Assembly: GCA_001275005.1 (NCBI GenBank) | Contig: JWZX01003122.1 | Location: 1-37,615 of the forward strand | Direction: 5' to 3' | Length of the DNA: 37,615 bases | DNA from: Chrysochromulina tobinii | Taxonomy: Eukaryota > Haptophyta > Prymnesiales > Chrysochromulinaceae | In this document: one piece after another, positions 9,897 to 18,039 of the stretch | How the letters are laid out: each line of letters opens with the position of its first letter | Numbering within the stretch: position 1 is the first letter of the stretch | Notes under the pieces: model-generated | Seen by the model: the letters and a program-made list of their open reading frames with translations, nothing else | Databases searched by the model: none | Told to the model about the DNA's origin: nothing | Program-made: the position numbers and the translations under genes

Positions 9897-10039
9897 GGAG
9901 GCAAGGACGAATCACGTGAGGAAGAAAGGGCGGTTGATTCTTGAGAATGAGGCGCCGGGCTCTGTGCAACCATGAAATGTTTGGTGGGATGACGTAATTC
10001 CTGTCATAGAAGTTCTCTGAACCGAACTAAATGACGAAG

Positions 10040-10045
10040 AATAAA
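10040..10045 (+). terminator. Possible AATAAA polyadenylation signal
   Basis: An exact AATAAA lies about 145 bases after the stop codon of the kelch-EGF gene, in AT-rich DNA. Position and sequence fit a poly(A) signal. One hexamer can occur by chance, and some algal groups use other signals. Confidence 0.35.
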
Positions 10046-10267
10046 TCATACATTGGCACATCGACATCCACGTAAGAGCGCCAAAGAGGTGACGGATTGC
10101 GTTTTTCACACGACACTTACACGACACTTACAGACTTATTCATCGCGACGAAACTTAGTCGTACATACTCAACTGAGGTCGTGAAGCTGGTGAAGCCGTA
10201 CGAAGTATGTCGTTCGGTACGTACAACGACTAGGTAGCTAACGTACGGTACTTCGGAGAGCCAGTAG

Positions 10268-10285
10268 ATGAACACGGTTGTGTCA
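10268..10285. repeat. Dispersed 18-base intergenic repeat, copy 1
   Basis: ATGAACACGGTTGTGTCA is identical to 16020-16037. It contains a short inverted pair (ACAC/GTGT). It is immediately preceded by AGAGCCAGTAG (10257-10267), a word also found at 15777-15787 in the gap that holds copy 2. Confidence 0.55.
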
Positions 10286-10674
10286 GTACTACTCGTGCTC
10301 TGTCATCTCTGACGCCTAAGGCTAAGGGCCTAAGGCCTAAGCTAGGCCGTGATTCGGCCGAGCGATGTTTTCCTTCAATTGGTACTTATTGAGAGCCGAC
10401 ACCGCCGCCACTGCTGCCATCGTCGCGTCTGCTTCCTTAAGTCGCCTCTTGGATTATCGGGAACATAGCTCATCCATATCTGGACTTGTGTTGATGATCG
10501 ATTCAACATTCTGCGAGTGCACCTTCAGGTCTGCTCCGTTACGCCTGCCTTGGTACCCCTTCCGCAAGAGTGTGTGTTCTATGCACCGTCTCGGGCGAGC
10601 ACGTCGCACACGTTATGCGCAAGGTAGCGCATGACCAGGTGGCCCAGCACGGCGCATGGCCATGTGCATAGCCC

Positions 10675-13600
10675 TCAGATGCCAGGATCAGTCTCAACGT
10701 TGATGATGATGGTGCATCCTCTCTCGCTGTCCGAGTCTGATTCTTCGGGGTGCTTTGGAGGAGGAGCCTCAGCAGGAGCTCGAGTCCTTTCAGCAAGCGC
10801 CTTTCCGCCCTTAATCTGCATGCCACCCCCCACAGCGCCCATGGATTTGGGTGGGCTGTTTGGCGATGCCACAGATGGTACTGGAGGGACCTCTGCTGAT
10901 GACGACGGTGGAGGCGCAGATGCAGTTCCACCCGCGGCACTATCCGTTTGGGACGGAACTTCTTTCATTCCGACCACTGCTGAGGACACCTTCGATAAGC
11001 TAAGCTTGCTCATTAAAGCTTCATTTGCAACGATCGTCGATGGCGCCACTGACCGCTCAGAGCGTTGAGACGGACTCGCCGCCCTGTCAGGGCTTGACCG
11101 CCTGCTGCTCGGCCTGCCAGGGCTCAATTGTCTGCTGCCCGTCTTCGGCGGGCTACCTTCTCGGCTCGTCGGGCTGGACTTCGGCGATCTACTATCTCGA
11201 CGAGATGGCTTCGTGACACGAGTCAATGCTGCAAAGGCTCTGAGAGTGGCTTCCTCAGCAACACCTTTGAGAGTGGCTTCCGCAGCAACCACGTGCGATG
11301 CAGCCTTCTTCCAACGGCCAGTCGCCTTCGTGCTCTTGGGAGGATGCGCAAGTGGGGAAGGCGGATCCGAAGCAGGAACGAATGAAACGGAAGCAATAGG
11401 CTCGACGAGGTAAGACTTGAGAGACTCGGCTGGAACCACGTAGTCGACGAGGCCAAGCCGCCTCAACTCTGACCGATCCCCTTGCACGGGGCTCTTACAT
11501 GAGGTGGGCATGCGTGCTCGCCTACTCGCATCGCTCAATATCGAGCTGACAACGGTCACCGCTCCAGCCACTGCTGCGTGCGAGCGAGCCGAGGTCATCT
11601 TGCGTCCATCGCGAATCAACGATGTCCTTGCGTCCGTAGCTGCGAGCTCTTCCAAGTTCCTTCGCCCTTGTTCAGAGAACGAATGCGCAAACGTCCGCGT
11701 GATTCGAGCCCAATAGATCCGCCATTCTCCAAGCGGCATCTCTTTCAAGCTCGGAAAGATGGCTCGCCACGCGTAAGCTTGCGCCAGCTTCAGGTAACGC
11801 TTAACCTGATCGCCAGTGATCTCGGCATCGTCAAACCGTGTGCTCAGCATCCATCGGGCCCAATCAAATGTCTCTTGCCAGCTCGGCGCGCTACTGCCAT
11901 ACGGACCTCGCTCGTCGGCCAGCCGTGCTCCCAAGTCGAGTTGAAAGGCCATGTAGTCGTGCCAGCGATTTGTCAGTGCGAAGAGCATTTTGCGAACAGG
12001 ACCAGGCTGCATGCGAATAGACTGCAGCTCCGCATCAAGAAAGTCACTCGATCGTTTGGCTGACTGAACTCGCGTTTCCTGCGCGAAATCCAAGTTCACG
12101 TCCGCCTCCACTATGTAGGTCTTGAGGAAGTGCAGAAATGCAGAGGGCTTTGTATCTTTCAGTGAAAGATTCTTCTTCCTCTTCTGCATCTCCTCTGTGT
12201 GCTGTCCCTTCTTAGCCTGTAAGTTGACAAGCTCAGTGAGCTCCGCAGTCCAAGCTTCGGGGTCGACGAGCTGCGCCAGTAACCCAATGAATTCGGAGGC
12301 CTCGTAAGTCAATGTTTGCTTTGAAACCTCTTTAATCAGCTTCGCGAACTCCGCCTGGTCGACCTTGCCGTCGGGAGTGCTGTCGTACGCGCCGAGCACC
12401 TTCTCCGTCTGGCGCGTTGTGGCGCTGAACCCGTAGAACTTAAGCGCGTTGCGCAACTCTTTGACGCTTAGCGTACCACTGCCGTCTTTGTCGAAGTGCT
12501 TGAACACGATGCGGGTTTTTTCATCTTCGTCATTGAATACGAAGTTGGCCTGCAATTGATCTGAGCTGAATGCAGCGAACACAAATTCGACGTCTTCGAG
12601 TGAAGCTTCGCTGAATGGCCCTCTGAGTGGCCCTCTGAGTGGCCCTCTGCTCTCCGCGGCCGACGACTCTAGTTTCGAATTGCACGCGTTCTTACGCTTC
12701 ATGAACGATTCATTCATGTTGCCGCTTCGCTTCTTCAACGAATCGTTCATGTTGCTACCGCCTTCTGCCGGTGCCAGTGCCGAAGCCGGAGCCGGTGCTG
12801 GTGCCGGTGCTGGTGATGGTGCATTGGCGGTGGCAGCTGCGGCCGTCGTCTCCTTCTTCTCCGCCTCCTTCTTTTCGTCAACCTTGGTTTCGTTTTCCTT
12901 GTTGTGCTTGCGCCACGCATGCCGCCACGCTGCGAGCGCGGGCTGGAGCTCCTCCGCATTGATGGATCCGCTGCTGTCCAAGTCGACTTTGTCAAAGAGC
13001 TCGTCGATCTTGTGGGTGCTGTGATTCTCGCAGCCGGGCAGCTTCCGAACGAACTCGCGAAACTCCATCTTTGAGATCTTGCCATCCCCGGATGCGTCCC
13101 ATGCTAAAAAGGCCTCGTCGCGAGATTCGAGCTTTGAGCTGCTCGTGCGTGAAAAGCCGAGCGCGACGAGCGCCCCGCCGATCTTCGCCTCGAGGTCGTC
13201 GATCTCTTTCACGTCCAACTCCTTCTGCATACGCACGAGCTCCATGGCCTCGATTGGCTTCATAAGCTCGTGGAATACTTTGCTGTCGACCGTGCCCTTG
13301 AGCACCACCTTCGATTTAGCCTGTTCCTCTCCGCCATCCTTTTTGCTCTTGTCACCCATGGACTTACCATCCTTAGTGCGCTGTTGCGGCATGCCCGGCA
13401 ATGGCTTGAGAGTCTTCTCGTTGGCCTTGCTCTTGCTATCCTCCTCTTGGTTTTCGACGACATCGACGACGACACGAAAGTGTCGTGCGAAAAGTTCGAC
13501 GGCTGCTGCAGCATTGCGCTTGGTGAGGAGAAGCATTTCCTTACGTCGGACACGCATCTCATGCTCCATCGTCCTTGCCCGGTCATCCGCTTCCTGCGTT

Positions 13601-15537
13601 GCCATCGCAGCAATCAACGACGCTCTCGCCTCGTCTGAAGCCTTTTGGACGACAGACACCCGAGCGTCGTCCTCCGCAATCACAAGCTGCTCGATGGCAG
13701 CCCGTGCCAGAGCTCGCCTCGCTAGGAGGATTGCACTCTGCAGAGCGTCGCCCAAACCCTGAGCGCGCTTTGACTGAGGTGACAAGTCAGCGAGGCCAAT
13801 GGCTTGAGCAAGTTCAACATGGCTTGCAAATCTACTCAGAGCCTGCATGGAGCTGATGCCTGCCTTGGCGAGCTCGTGTGCCAGGTCATGCTTCTTGCAA
13901 CTCGGCAACTGCTCAAGCATGCTGAAGAGTGGCAACTCTAGGTTCTTGAGACGCTCGTGTCGTTCTTGAGCGATGCGCGCCTCCTTCTCCTCGATACCTA
14001 GCGCATCTCGAAGCATGCTGCCGACAGGAAGAATCGCGCTGGCCCAATCTTCATTCTGCCGAGAAAGCCACAGAGTCTGAGCACGTCGCCAAGTGGGCAA
14101 CGGCTCGGGCAGCGGCTTGGCAACAACTCCCGGATCGGTTTCGGGATGCGGCACCACCTGCAATTGCGCCATCGACGTCGCCCTGGCAATCACGGTCGCG
14201 GCTGCTCTTGCGACGGCCCCATGCGCAGCAGCGATTCGAGGCTGCGCAAGACGGTCGAGTCTCGTCGCGGGCTCATTGGGTGGTGGCCTGAGTCTTACAG
14301 GCGGTGGTGGCCGAGGCTTTCTACTGCTCGGGGTCGAGCCCTTCGAGCGCAGCTGTAGCACTGGCACCTCGGGGTGCACTTTGCAGAAAGATGATGGCTC
14401 TTCTGCATTTGCTGCCACAGTAACTGGAAATGGTATGGATTCAGATGACCCATGGGCCGTCTTGTGTGTGGTTTCCACTGACGCAGCCACACGACGAAGC
14501 TCCCGCTCGAGCAGACTGTCGGCGCATACGGTTGTTTTTGTAGCTGCTGCGGGCACCAGTACTGTTGGCACTGCTGCCGGAGCCATTCGCCGACGCTCTG
14601 GCTCGAGTAGGTTGCCATGGTTCCCAACTAGTGGCGTAGGGGTGGGCTCGGCAGGCGCAGACGCCGCAGCAGCTACGCGACGGCGCTCCCGAACTAAGAA
14701 ATTTTCTGGCGCGGCGAGTTGCTGGGCGGCATGAGCAGCCCATCGCCGACGCTCACGCTCGAGCAGGTTGCTAGAGTCAGGAACTGGAGACCCGTCCGCA
14801 TGCGGATCAGGCCAAGCCACGGCGGGCACTGCCTTAGGTCGACCTGGGATGCGATCAGGAGCGACCTTGACGCCATAAACGTGACGAATGTTGGTTGTGC
14901 TCCCGATCGAAAACTTGGGCACTTGGGCCTTCTTCTGCCCGTGCATGCCTTCGTTTCGTGGCCCACTGCCAAGCGCGGCTGAACTGTTGGTTGCCACACG
15001 CGTTGGGCTGATATTTAGACGAGGAACGACCCGTGATCCAGCCATCGCAACCACAGTGGCCACAGCCCGCTGCAGCGCAGCTTCCGCCTGCTGTTGCCTC
15101 AGCGGCGCGGTCGTGATGTATTCCTCAGCTGCCTTTGCCGCTGCCTTTGCCGCTGCCTTTGCCGCTGCCACTCGCTCTCGCTTCTTCTTCAAGGCGGGTT
15201 CCATACGTCGAGCTTCCCCTCGTACGAATGTCCTGTACTTGCGTGCTTCCTGTACTTGCTCCTCGTCTGCACAGGGATCGCAACCCCAAAGACGAGCGTA
15301 AAAGCCACGCCAAGCGGCTTGCATAGCCGTCGCAGCCTTGTGTCGCTTGTGCGCCAGCGCTTCTGCAAGGGCCTCCTTCACCTGAGTTTTCAAGCTGTCA
15401 GGGCTCGCGCAAGTCCGTCGCCCGGAGCGCGGAAGAGGCGCCTTCCTGTGACTGAAACTATTGGCAGATGAATTTGGGTGAGCATTTCGGCTGCTGGCCT
15501 TACCACTTGTGCTCTTGAGTGCTCCTGGGCTCTTCAT
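10675..15537 (-). CDS. Large IQ-motif and four-EF-hand protein
   Basis: This gene encodes 1,620 residues from the ATG at 15537. The open frame runs 24 codons further, to a GTG at 15609, and stops at 15640-15642; the GTG start is rejected. An IQ-like calmodulin-binding motif (ATAMQAAWRGFYARLWG) lies near residues 65-85. Four copies of a LLERERRR-like motif lie near 257, 277, 308 and 341. A helical, SAM-like segment is at about 540-600. Four EF-hand loops with good calcium ligands follow: DASGDGKISKME (near 810-830), DLDSSGSINAEE (near 850-865), DKDGSGTLSVKE (near 1012-1025) and DSTPDGKVDQAE (near 1050-1062). Lys/Ala/Glu-rich linkers separate them. The region at about 1150-1310 is folded-looking and Trp/Arg-rich, but I do not recognise it. 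The C-terminus is Ser/Pro/Arg-rich and disordered. A calcium/calmodulin-responsive scaffold is inferred; the exact role is unknown. Confidence 0.85.
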   Translation of the reverse strand: MKSPGALKSTSGKASSRNAHPNSSANSFSHRKAPLPRSGRRTCASPDSLKTQVKEALAEALAHKRHKAATAMQAAWRGFYARLWGCDPCADEEQVQEARKYRTFVRGEARRMEPALKKKRERVAAAKAAAKAAAKAAEEYITTAPLRQQQAEAALQRAVATVVAMAGSRVVPRLNISPTRVATNSSAALGSGPRNEGMHGQKKAQVPKFSIGSTTNIRHVYGVKVAPDRIPGRPKAVPAVAWPDPHADGSPVPDSSNLLERERRRWAAHAAQQLAAPENFLVRERRRVAAAASAPAEPTPTPLVGNHGNLLEPERRRMAPAAVPTVLVPAAATKTTVCADSLLERELRRVAASVETTHKTAHGSSESIPFPVTVAANAEEPSSFCKVHPEVPVLQLRSKGSTPSSRKPRPPPPVRLRPPPNEPATRLDRLAQPRIAAAHGAVARAAATVIARATSMAQLQVVPHPETDPGVVAKPLPEPLPTWRRAQTLWLSRQNEDWASAILPVGSMLRDALGIEEKEARIAQERHERLKNLELPLFSMLEQLPSCKKHDLAHELAKAGISSMQALSRFASHVELAQAIGLADLSPQSKRAQGLGDALQSAILLARRALARAAIEQLVIAEDDARVSVVQKASDEARASLIAAMATQEADDRARTMEHEMRVRRKEMLLLTKRNAAAAVELFARHFRVVVDVVENQEEDSKSKANEKTLKPLPGMPQQRTKDGKSMGDKSKKDGGEEQAKSKVVLKGTVDSKVFHELMKPIEAMELVRMQKELDVKEIDDLEAKIGGALVALGFSRTSSSKLESRDEAFLAWDASGDGKISKMEFREFVRKLPGCENHSTHKIDELFDKVDLDSSGSINAEELQPALAAWRHAWRKHNKENETKVDEKKEAEKKETTAAAATANAPSPAPAPAPAPASALAPAEGGSNMNDSLKKRSGNMNESFMKRKNACNSKLESSAAESRGPLRGPLRGPFSEASLEDVEFVFAAFSSDQLQANFVFNDEDEKTRIVFKHFDKDGSGTLSVKELRNALKFYGFSATTRQTEKVLGAYDSTPDGKVDQAEFAKLIKEVSKQTLTYEASEFIGLLAQLVDPEAWTAELTELVNLQAKKGQHTEEMQKRKKNLSLKDTKPSAFLHFLKTYIVEADVNLDFAQETRVQSAKRSSDFLDAELQSIRMQPGPVRKMLFALTNRWHDYMAFQLDLGARLADERGPYGSSAPSWQETFDWARWMLSTRFDDAEITGDQVKRYLKLAQAYAWRAIFPSLKEMPLGEWRIYWARITRTFAHSFSEQGRRNLEELAATDARTSLIRDGRKMTSARSHAAVAGAVTVVSSILSDASRRARMPTSCKSPVQGDRSELRRLGLVDYVVPAESLKSYLVEPIASVSFVPASDPPSPLAHPPKSTKATGRWKKAASHVVAAEATLKGVAEEATLRAFAALTRVTKPSRRDSRSPKSSPTSREGSPPKTGSRQLSPGRPSSRRSSPDRAASPSQRSERSVAPSTIVANEALMSKLSLSKVSSAVVGMKEVPSQTDSAAGGTASAPPPSSSAEVPPVPSVASPNSPPKSMGAVGGGMQIKGGKALAERTRAPAEAPPPKHPEESDSDSERGCTIIINVETDPGI
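12616..12651 (-). repeat. Short in-frame coding repeat (GPLR units)
   Basis: Three tandem copies of a roughly 15-base word (TGGCCCTCTGAG on the plus strand) encode Gly-Pro-Leu-Arg units in the linker between the two EF-hand pairs. The repeat keeps the frame and is probably a disordered linker. Confidence 0.6.
15129..15172 (-). repeat. Four 12-base tandem repeats coding Lys-Ala-Ala-Ala
   Basis: CTGCCTTTGCCG is repeated in tandem and encodes a K-A-A-A helix just after the IQ-like motif of the IQ/EF-hand protein. The period of 12 preserves the frame, which suggests replication-slippage expansion of a helical linker. Confidence 0.65.
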
Positions 15538-16065
15538 GCAGGCTGCGGTGGCGCCGGCCGGCCTGCACGCAGGCTCGCAGGGCTCGTTGCCAGCAAGCGG
15601 CGGTAGCACACAGCACAGCCTCTCTGGATCGTTTTTGGGTCAAGCAGGCGGAAAGATGATGACGTGCGCAATCTATCTGATGATTTTGTTCCCTAAAATA
15701 GCCACCCGACCAAGACGCAAGGCGACACACCGCGAAGTCCAGGTGCCCACGATCTTGACTGTGAGCTATCCGTTGAAGAGCCAGTAGTTGACATGCTGTT
15801 GTGCTAAGACGTACTGGTTTCACTGTTAGTATGCTCCACTGAGCTGTGCACTGACGCCACTGCGTACACGCACAAAGACAAGGACCACCATCGAGGTCGC
15901 TGTCGTCCAGTCACGGAGCAGAGTCAGGGACTGGCTCTGCCCGGATACTTGCCCGGAAAGGCAACTGGACAACCTCGACCATATGATGATCGGTTACAGA
16001 CACCCACCACTATTCACACATGAACACGGTTGTGTCAATCCGTCTGTCGGTCTGAGTGTGCTACG
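15538..16065 (-). other. Intergenic region upstream of the IQ/EF-hand gene
   Basis: This gap lies between two tandem minus-strand genes, so it should hold the promoter of the IQ/EF-hand gene and the 3' end of the phosphoesterase gene. I see no clear TATA box or AATAAA on the minus strand. It contains AGAGCCAGTAG at 15777-15787 and the second copy of the 18-base repeat at 16020-16037. Both are shared with the 9897-10674 gap. Confidence 0.5.
16020..16037. repeat. Dispersed 18-base intergenic repeat, copy 2
   Basis: Exact match to 10268-10285. Here the shared word AGAGCCAGTAG lies about 230 bases to the left instead of being adjacent. It is followed by a diverged look-alike of the 18-mer. Confidence 0.55.
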
Positions 16066-17409
16066 CTACCGCTCACGGCGACGGGCCAGCCGTCGGCGTG
16101 GCCGTGGAGCGTTCTCACGTTGCTCCCGCTCCGTTGGCGTGCACACGCTCAGAAGCAGGTGATTTTCGAGCACGCCACCTACCTTGGCACGGTTGCGCTC
16201 GTCGGGGTCGCCACGCCCTGCCTCGCGTTGCCTCGACATCGCGAGCGTCTCTGAGGCCACCGGGAGCGTGCGCGTACGCATTTCGATCTCGCACTCGCGT
16301 ACGATGACCTCGCGCCACTGCATCGGATACTCGCTCGCGGAGGACGTCGTCACGAAGGCGATGCCGCCGTATGTCGTGAGCGAGTTAGCATGCACGTGCC
16401 CATGTAGCGAGAGGCGCACGTGAGGGTAGCGGCTGAGCAAGTTGAGCACCTGGTTGGCATTCTCGACCATGTCGACGGGCACCTCGAGCCAGCTCACGAC
16501 GGCGCCACTCGGCTCACGAGGCTGGACGAGTAGCTGGTGCCCCACGAGCAGCACCCGCTCGCCTCCTGCCGCTGAGGCGTCCAGCTCAGCCTGTAGCCAA
16601 CCCAGCTGAGCAGCGTCGACAAGACCATGGCCGTCCGTGTCGAGGTGGACGGCTGAGGCGGTGTCGAGGAGGAGTATTCGCCATCCGCGATGGCGCAGCG
16701 AGCGGTACGCGACGTCAGGGCGTGGCGCGCCGGTCTGGTTGCCGAGCTCGCGCTGCCACGCGCTGAGCCCACCGAGTTTCGGATGAAGGTCGTGGTTGCC
16801 TGCCACATGGTGGATAGGCCAACGGCCAAGGATGGCTCGCTCCTCCTCTGCGAGCATGCGCAGCGCGCGCTCGTACTCGTTGGCTGGCGAGTGGAAGTTG
16901 TTGCCGCCACAGACTGCATCGCCCGCATGCACTGCGAACGCGCCGCCGCCGGCCGCGAATCGACCGAGCTCCTGCAGCATGGCTGAGTAAATCTGCGGCG
17001 AGTGGCGCACCAACAGCCCGTCGCGAATCGGAGAGGCGTCGGAGCGCGAGGTGAAGTCGTTGCGGCCGGCAGCGGCAGGCCACACGTGCGTGTCAGTCAC
17101 GAGCGCGAATCGGAAGAGTTCGCTGGCGTTCTGCTGACGCTCCTTTCGCCGGGAGAGGACTTCAGCAGGAGATTCAATGAACGGTGGTTCGTTGTCTTTC
17201 GATCGGAGCCGTCGGCGCCTCCTCCCCAGTGAAAGTTCGCGTTTGATCGAGTGCTGCTCCGCGTAGAAGACGAGCGAGCCCAGGGCCAGGAGCGCGCAGC
17301 CAATGAGTGTGTTCTGCATCCCGCTCATGGCCCGACGGCCTGCGCGCCAGCCTGCTTCACTCCCGTCATCTTCAGTCTCCGCTGCTGCTGGGTGTCGAAC
17401 TATAAACAT
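16066..17409 (-). CDS. Membrane-anchored calcineurin-like metallophosphoesterase
   Basis: From the ATG at 17409 this is a 447-residue protein. The open frame continues to a TTG at 17580, but no ATG lies there; the next ATG, at 17328 (420 residues), is an alternative with a good context. A hydrophobic segment at about 34-51 (LIGCALLALGSLVFYA) followed by Arg-rich residues suggests a type II signal anchor. The metallophosphoesterase signature is complete and in order: D106-x-H108 (VTDTHVW), G-D164 (HAGDAVCGG), G-N205-H206-D (GNHDLHP), H291 (VGHQLL) and G-H338-x-H340 (LHGHVHANS). These residues bind the di-metal centre of phosphomono- or diesterases. The fold most resembles Icc/phosphodiesterase-like members; the substrate cannot be told. 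With the type II anchor, the catalytic domain would face the lumen or outside. The last roughly 60 residues are Arg-rich and outside the domain. Confidence 0.88.
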   Translation of the reverse strand: MFIVRHPAAAETEDDGSEAGWRAGRRAMSGMQNTLIGCALLALGSLVFYAEQHSIKRELSLGRRRRRLRSKDNEPPFIESPAEVLSRRKERQQNASELFRFALVTDTHVWPAAAGRNDFTSRSDASPIRDGLLVRHSPQIYSAMLQELGRFAAGGGAFAVHAGDAVCGGNNFHSPANEYERALRMLAEEERAILGRWPIHHVAGNHDLHPKLGGLSAWQRELGNQTGAPRPDVAYRSLRHRGWRILLLDTASAVHLDTDGHGLVDAAQLGWLQAELDASAAGGERVLLVGHQLLVQPREPSGAVVSWLEVPVDMVENANQVLNLLSRYPHVRLSLHGHVHANSLTTYGGIAFVTTSSASEYPMQWREVIVRECEIEMRTRTLPVASETLAMSRQREAGRGDPDERNRAKVGGVLENHLLLSVCTPTEREQRENAPRPRRRLARRRER

Positions 17410-17585
17410 TGGCTGTGAAACACACAACCAACATCCCAGCGCAAGATGCCCCACTCTGCCCCCCCATGGTAAGTGTGGGAACCGAACACGTGTAAACCTT
17501 TCATGACGTTTTCCGTCCCGTAACTCGTTAGTAACTCGAAACGTCGACTCTAAACCGGTCTCATGAACTCTGAACTGCAATCTGC

Positions 17586-17595
17586 ATTATATATT
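17586..17595 (-). promoter_or_regulatory. TATA-like box upstream of the phosphoesterase gene
   Basis: AATATATAAT on the minus strand lies about 180 bases upstream of the ATG at 17409. Transcription starting about 30 bases downstream would exclude the TTG at 17580 and leave 17409 or 17328 as the start. AT-rich runs are rare in this GC-rich DNA, which adds weight, but the site is a guess. Confidence 0.4.
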
Positions 17596-17908
17596 CTCTG
17601 CATCCGCGAACTGCGACGTAAATACCGTACTGGTCCGTCAATCGGCTCACATTCGACATTGACATTCAATCGCTCCGGCCGCCGCTCCTCCTTATCTTGG
17701 GGAAGTAAGAGGGAAAGTGTGCTGTTCGCTACCTTAAAACAGCACCTAGAGGTTTACAACGGACCCCCATCCTATTGGGGTATTTCCGCTCTCTAACGAG
17801 TGACCCCAGGAGCGCGTGTGTCGCGTTCATACTAAAGTAGTTGCATGGACGGGCCGGTGCATCGATAAGCTGAGTATCCGCCGTGTAGTTGCAGGTTGGA
17901 CTAAGTCG

Positions 17909-17992
17909 TCGAACGCCGCCGCCATTGTATGCTTCGCCGGCGGTGCCGCCGCCGATGCCGCCGCCGGTGCCGCCGCCGCCGCCTCCAGGGCT
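17909..17992. repeat. Imperfect GCC trinucleotide repeat
   Basis: Runs of GCCGCC interrupted by GAT, GGT and ATT triplets lie outside any supported gene, just past the stop of the 2,112-residue gene. Confidence 0.7.
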
Positions 17993-18039
17993 CTGCTGCC
18001 GCTGGCCGCGAAGGAGGCCACACTGCCTGTGCAGTCGCA

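Larger units (their letters stand above)
9897..10674. other. Convergent intergenic region
   Basis: This gap separates the 3' ends of the kelch-EGF gene (+) and the IQ/EF-hand gene (-). It is visibly more AT-rich than the flanking coding DNA. It holds an AATAAA hexamer at 10040-10045, two direct copies of a CGACACTTACA-type word around 10109-10134, a low-complexity CCTAAG/GCTAAG cluster at about 10311-10347, and one copy of an 18-base dispersed repeat at 10268-10285. Short open frames here have no recognisable product. Confidence 0.6.
17410..18039. other. Intergenic region with GCC repeat
   Basis: This gap lies between the phosphoesterase promoter and the 3' end of the next minus-strand gene. 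It holds the TATA-like box at 17586-17595 and an imperfect GCC/GCCGGT trinucleotide tract at about 17909-17992. The tract gives open frames on both strands coding only poly-Ala/Pro/Gly. No gene is recognised. Confidence 0.55.

Noticed and set aside
7786-9975. 729-codon plus-strand frame overlapping the end of the EGF gene
   Set aside because: It is a shifted reading of the EGF array (Ala/Arg/Ser low complexity) without motifs, although it extends past the EGF stop.
15538-15609. N-terminal extension of the IQ/EF-hand protein to 15609
   Set aside because: The codon at 15609 is GTG; the first ATG is at 15537 and an in-frame stop lies at 15640-15642.
17410-17580. N-terminal extension of the phosphoesterase to 17580
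   Set aside because: The codon there is TTG and it lies next to a TATA-like box; the first ATG is at 17409.
17909-17992. Short Ala/Pro-rich genes on both strands over the GCC tract
   Set aside because: Only trinucleotide-repeat translation products; no start context or homology pattern.
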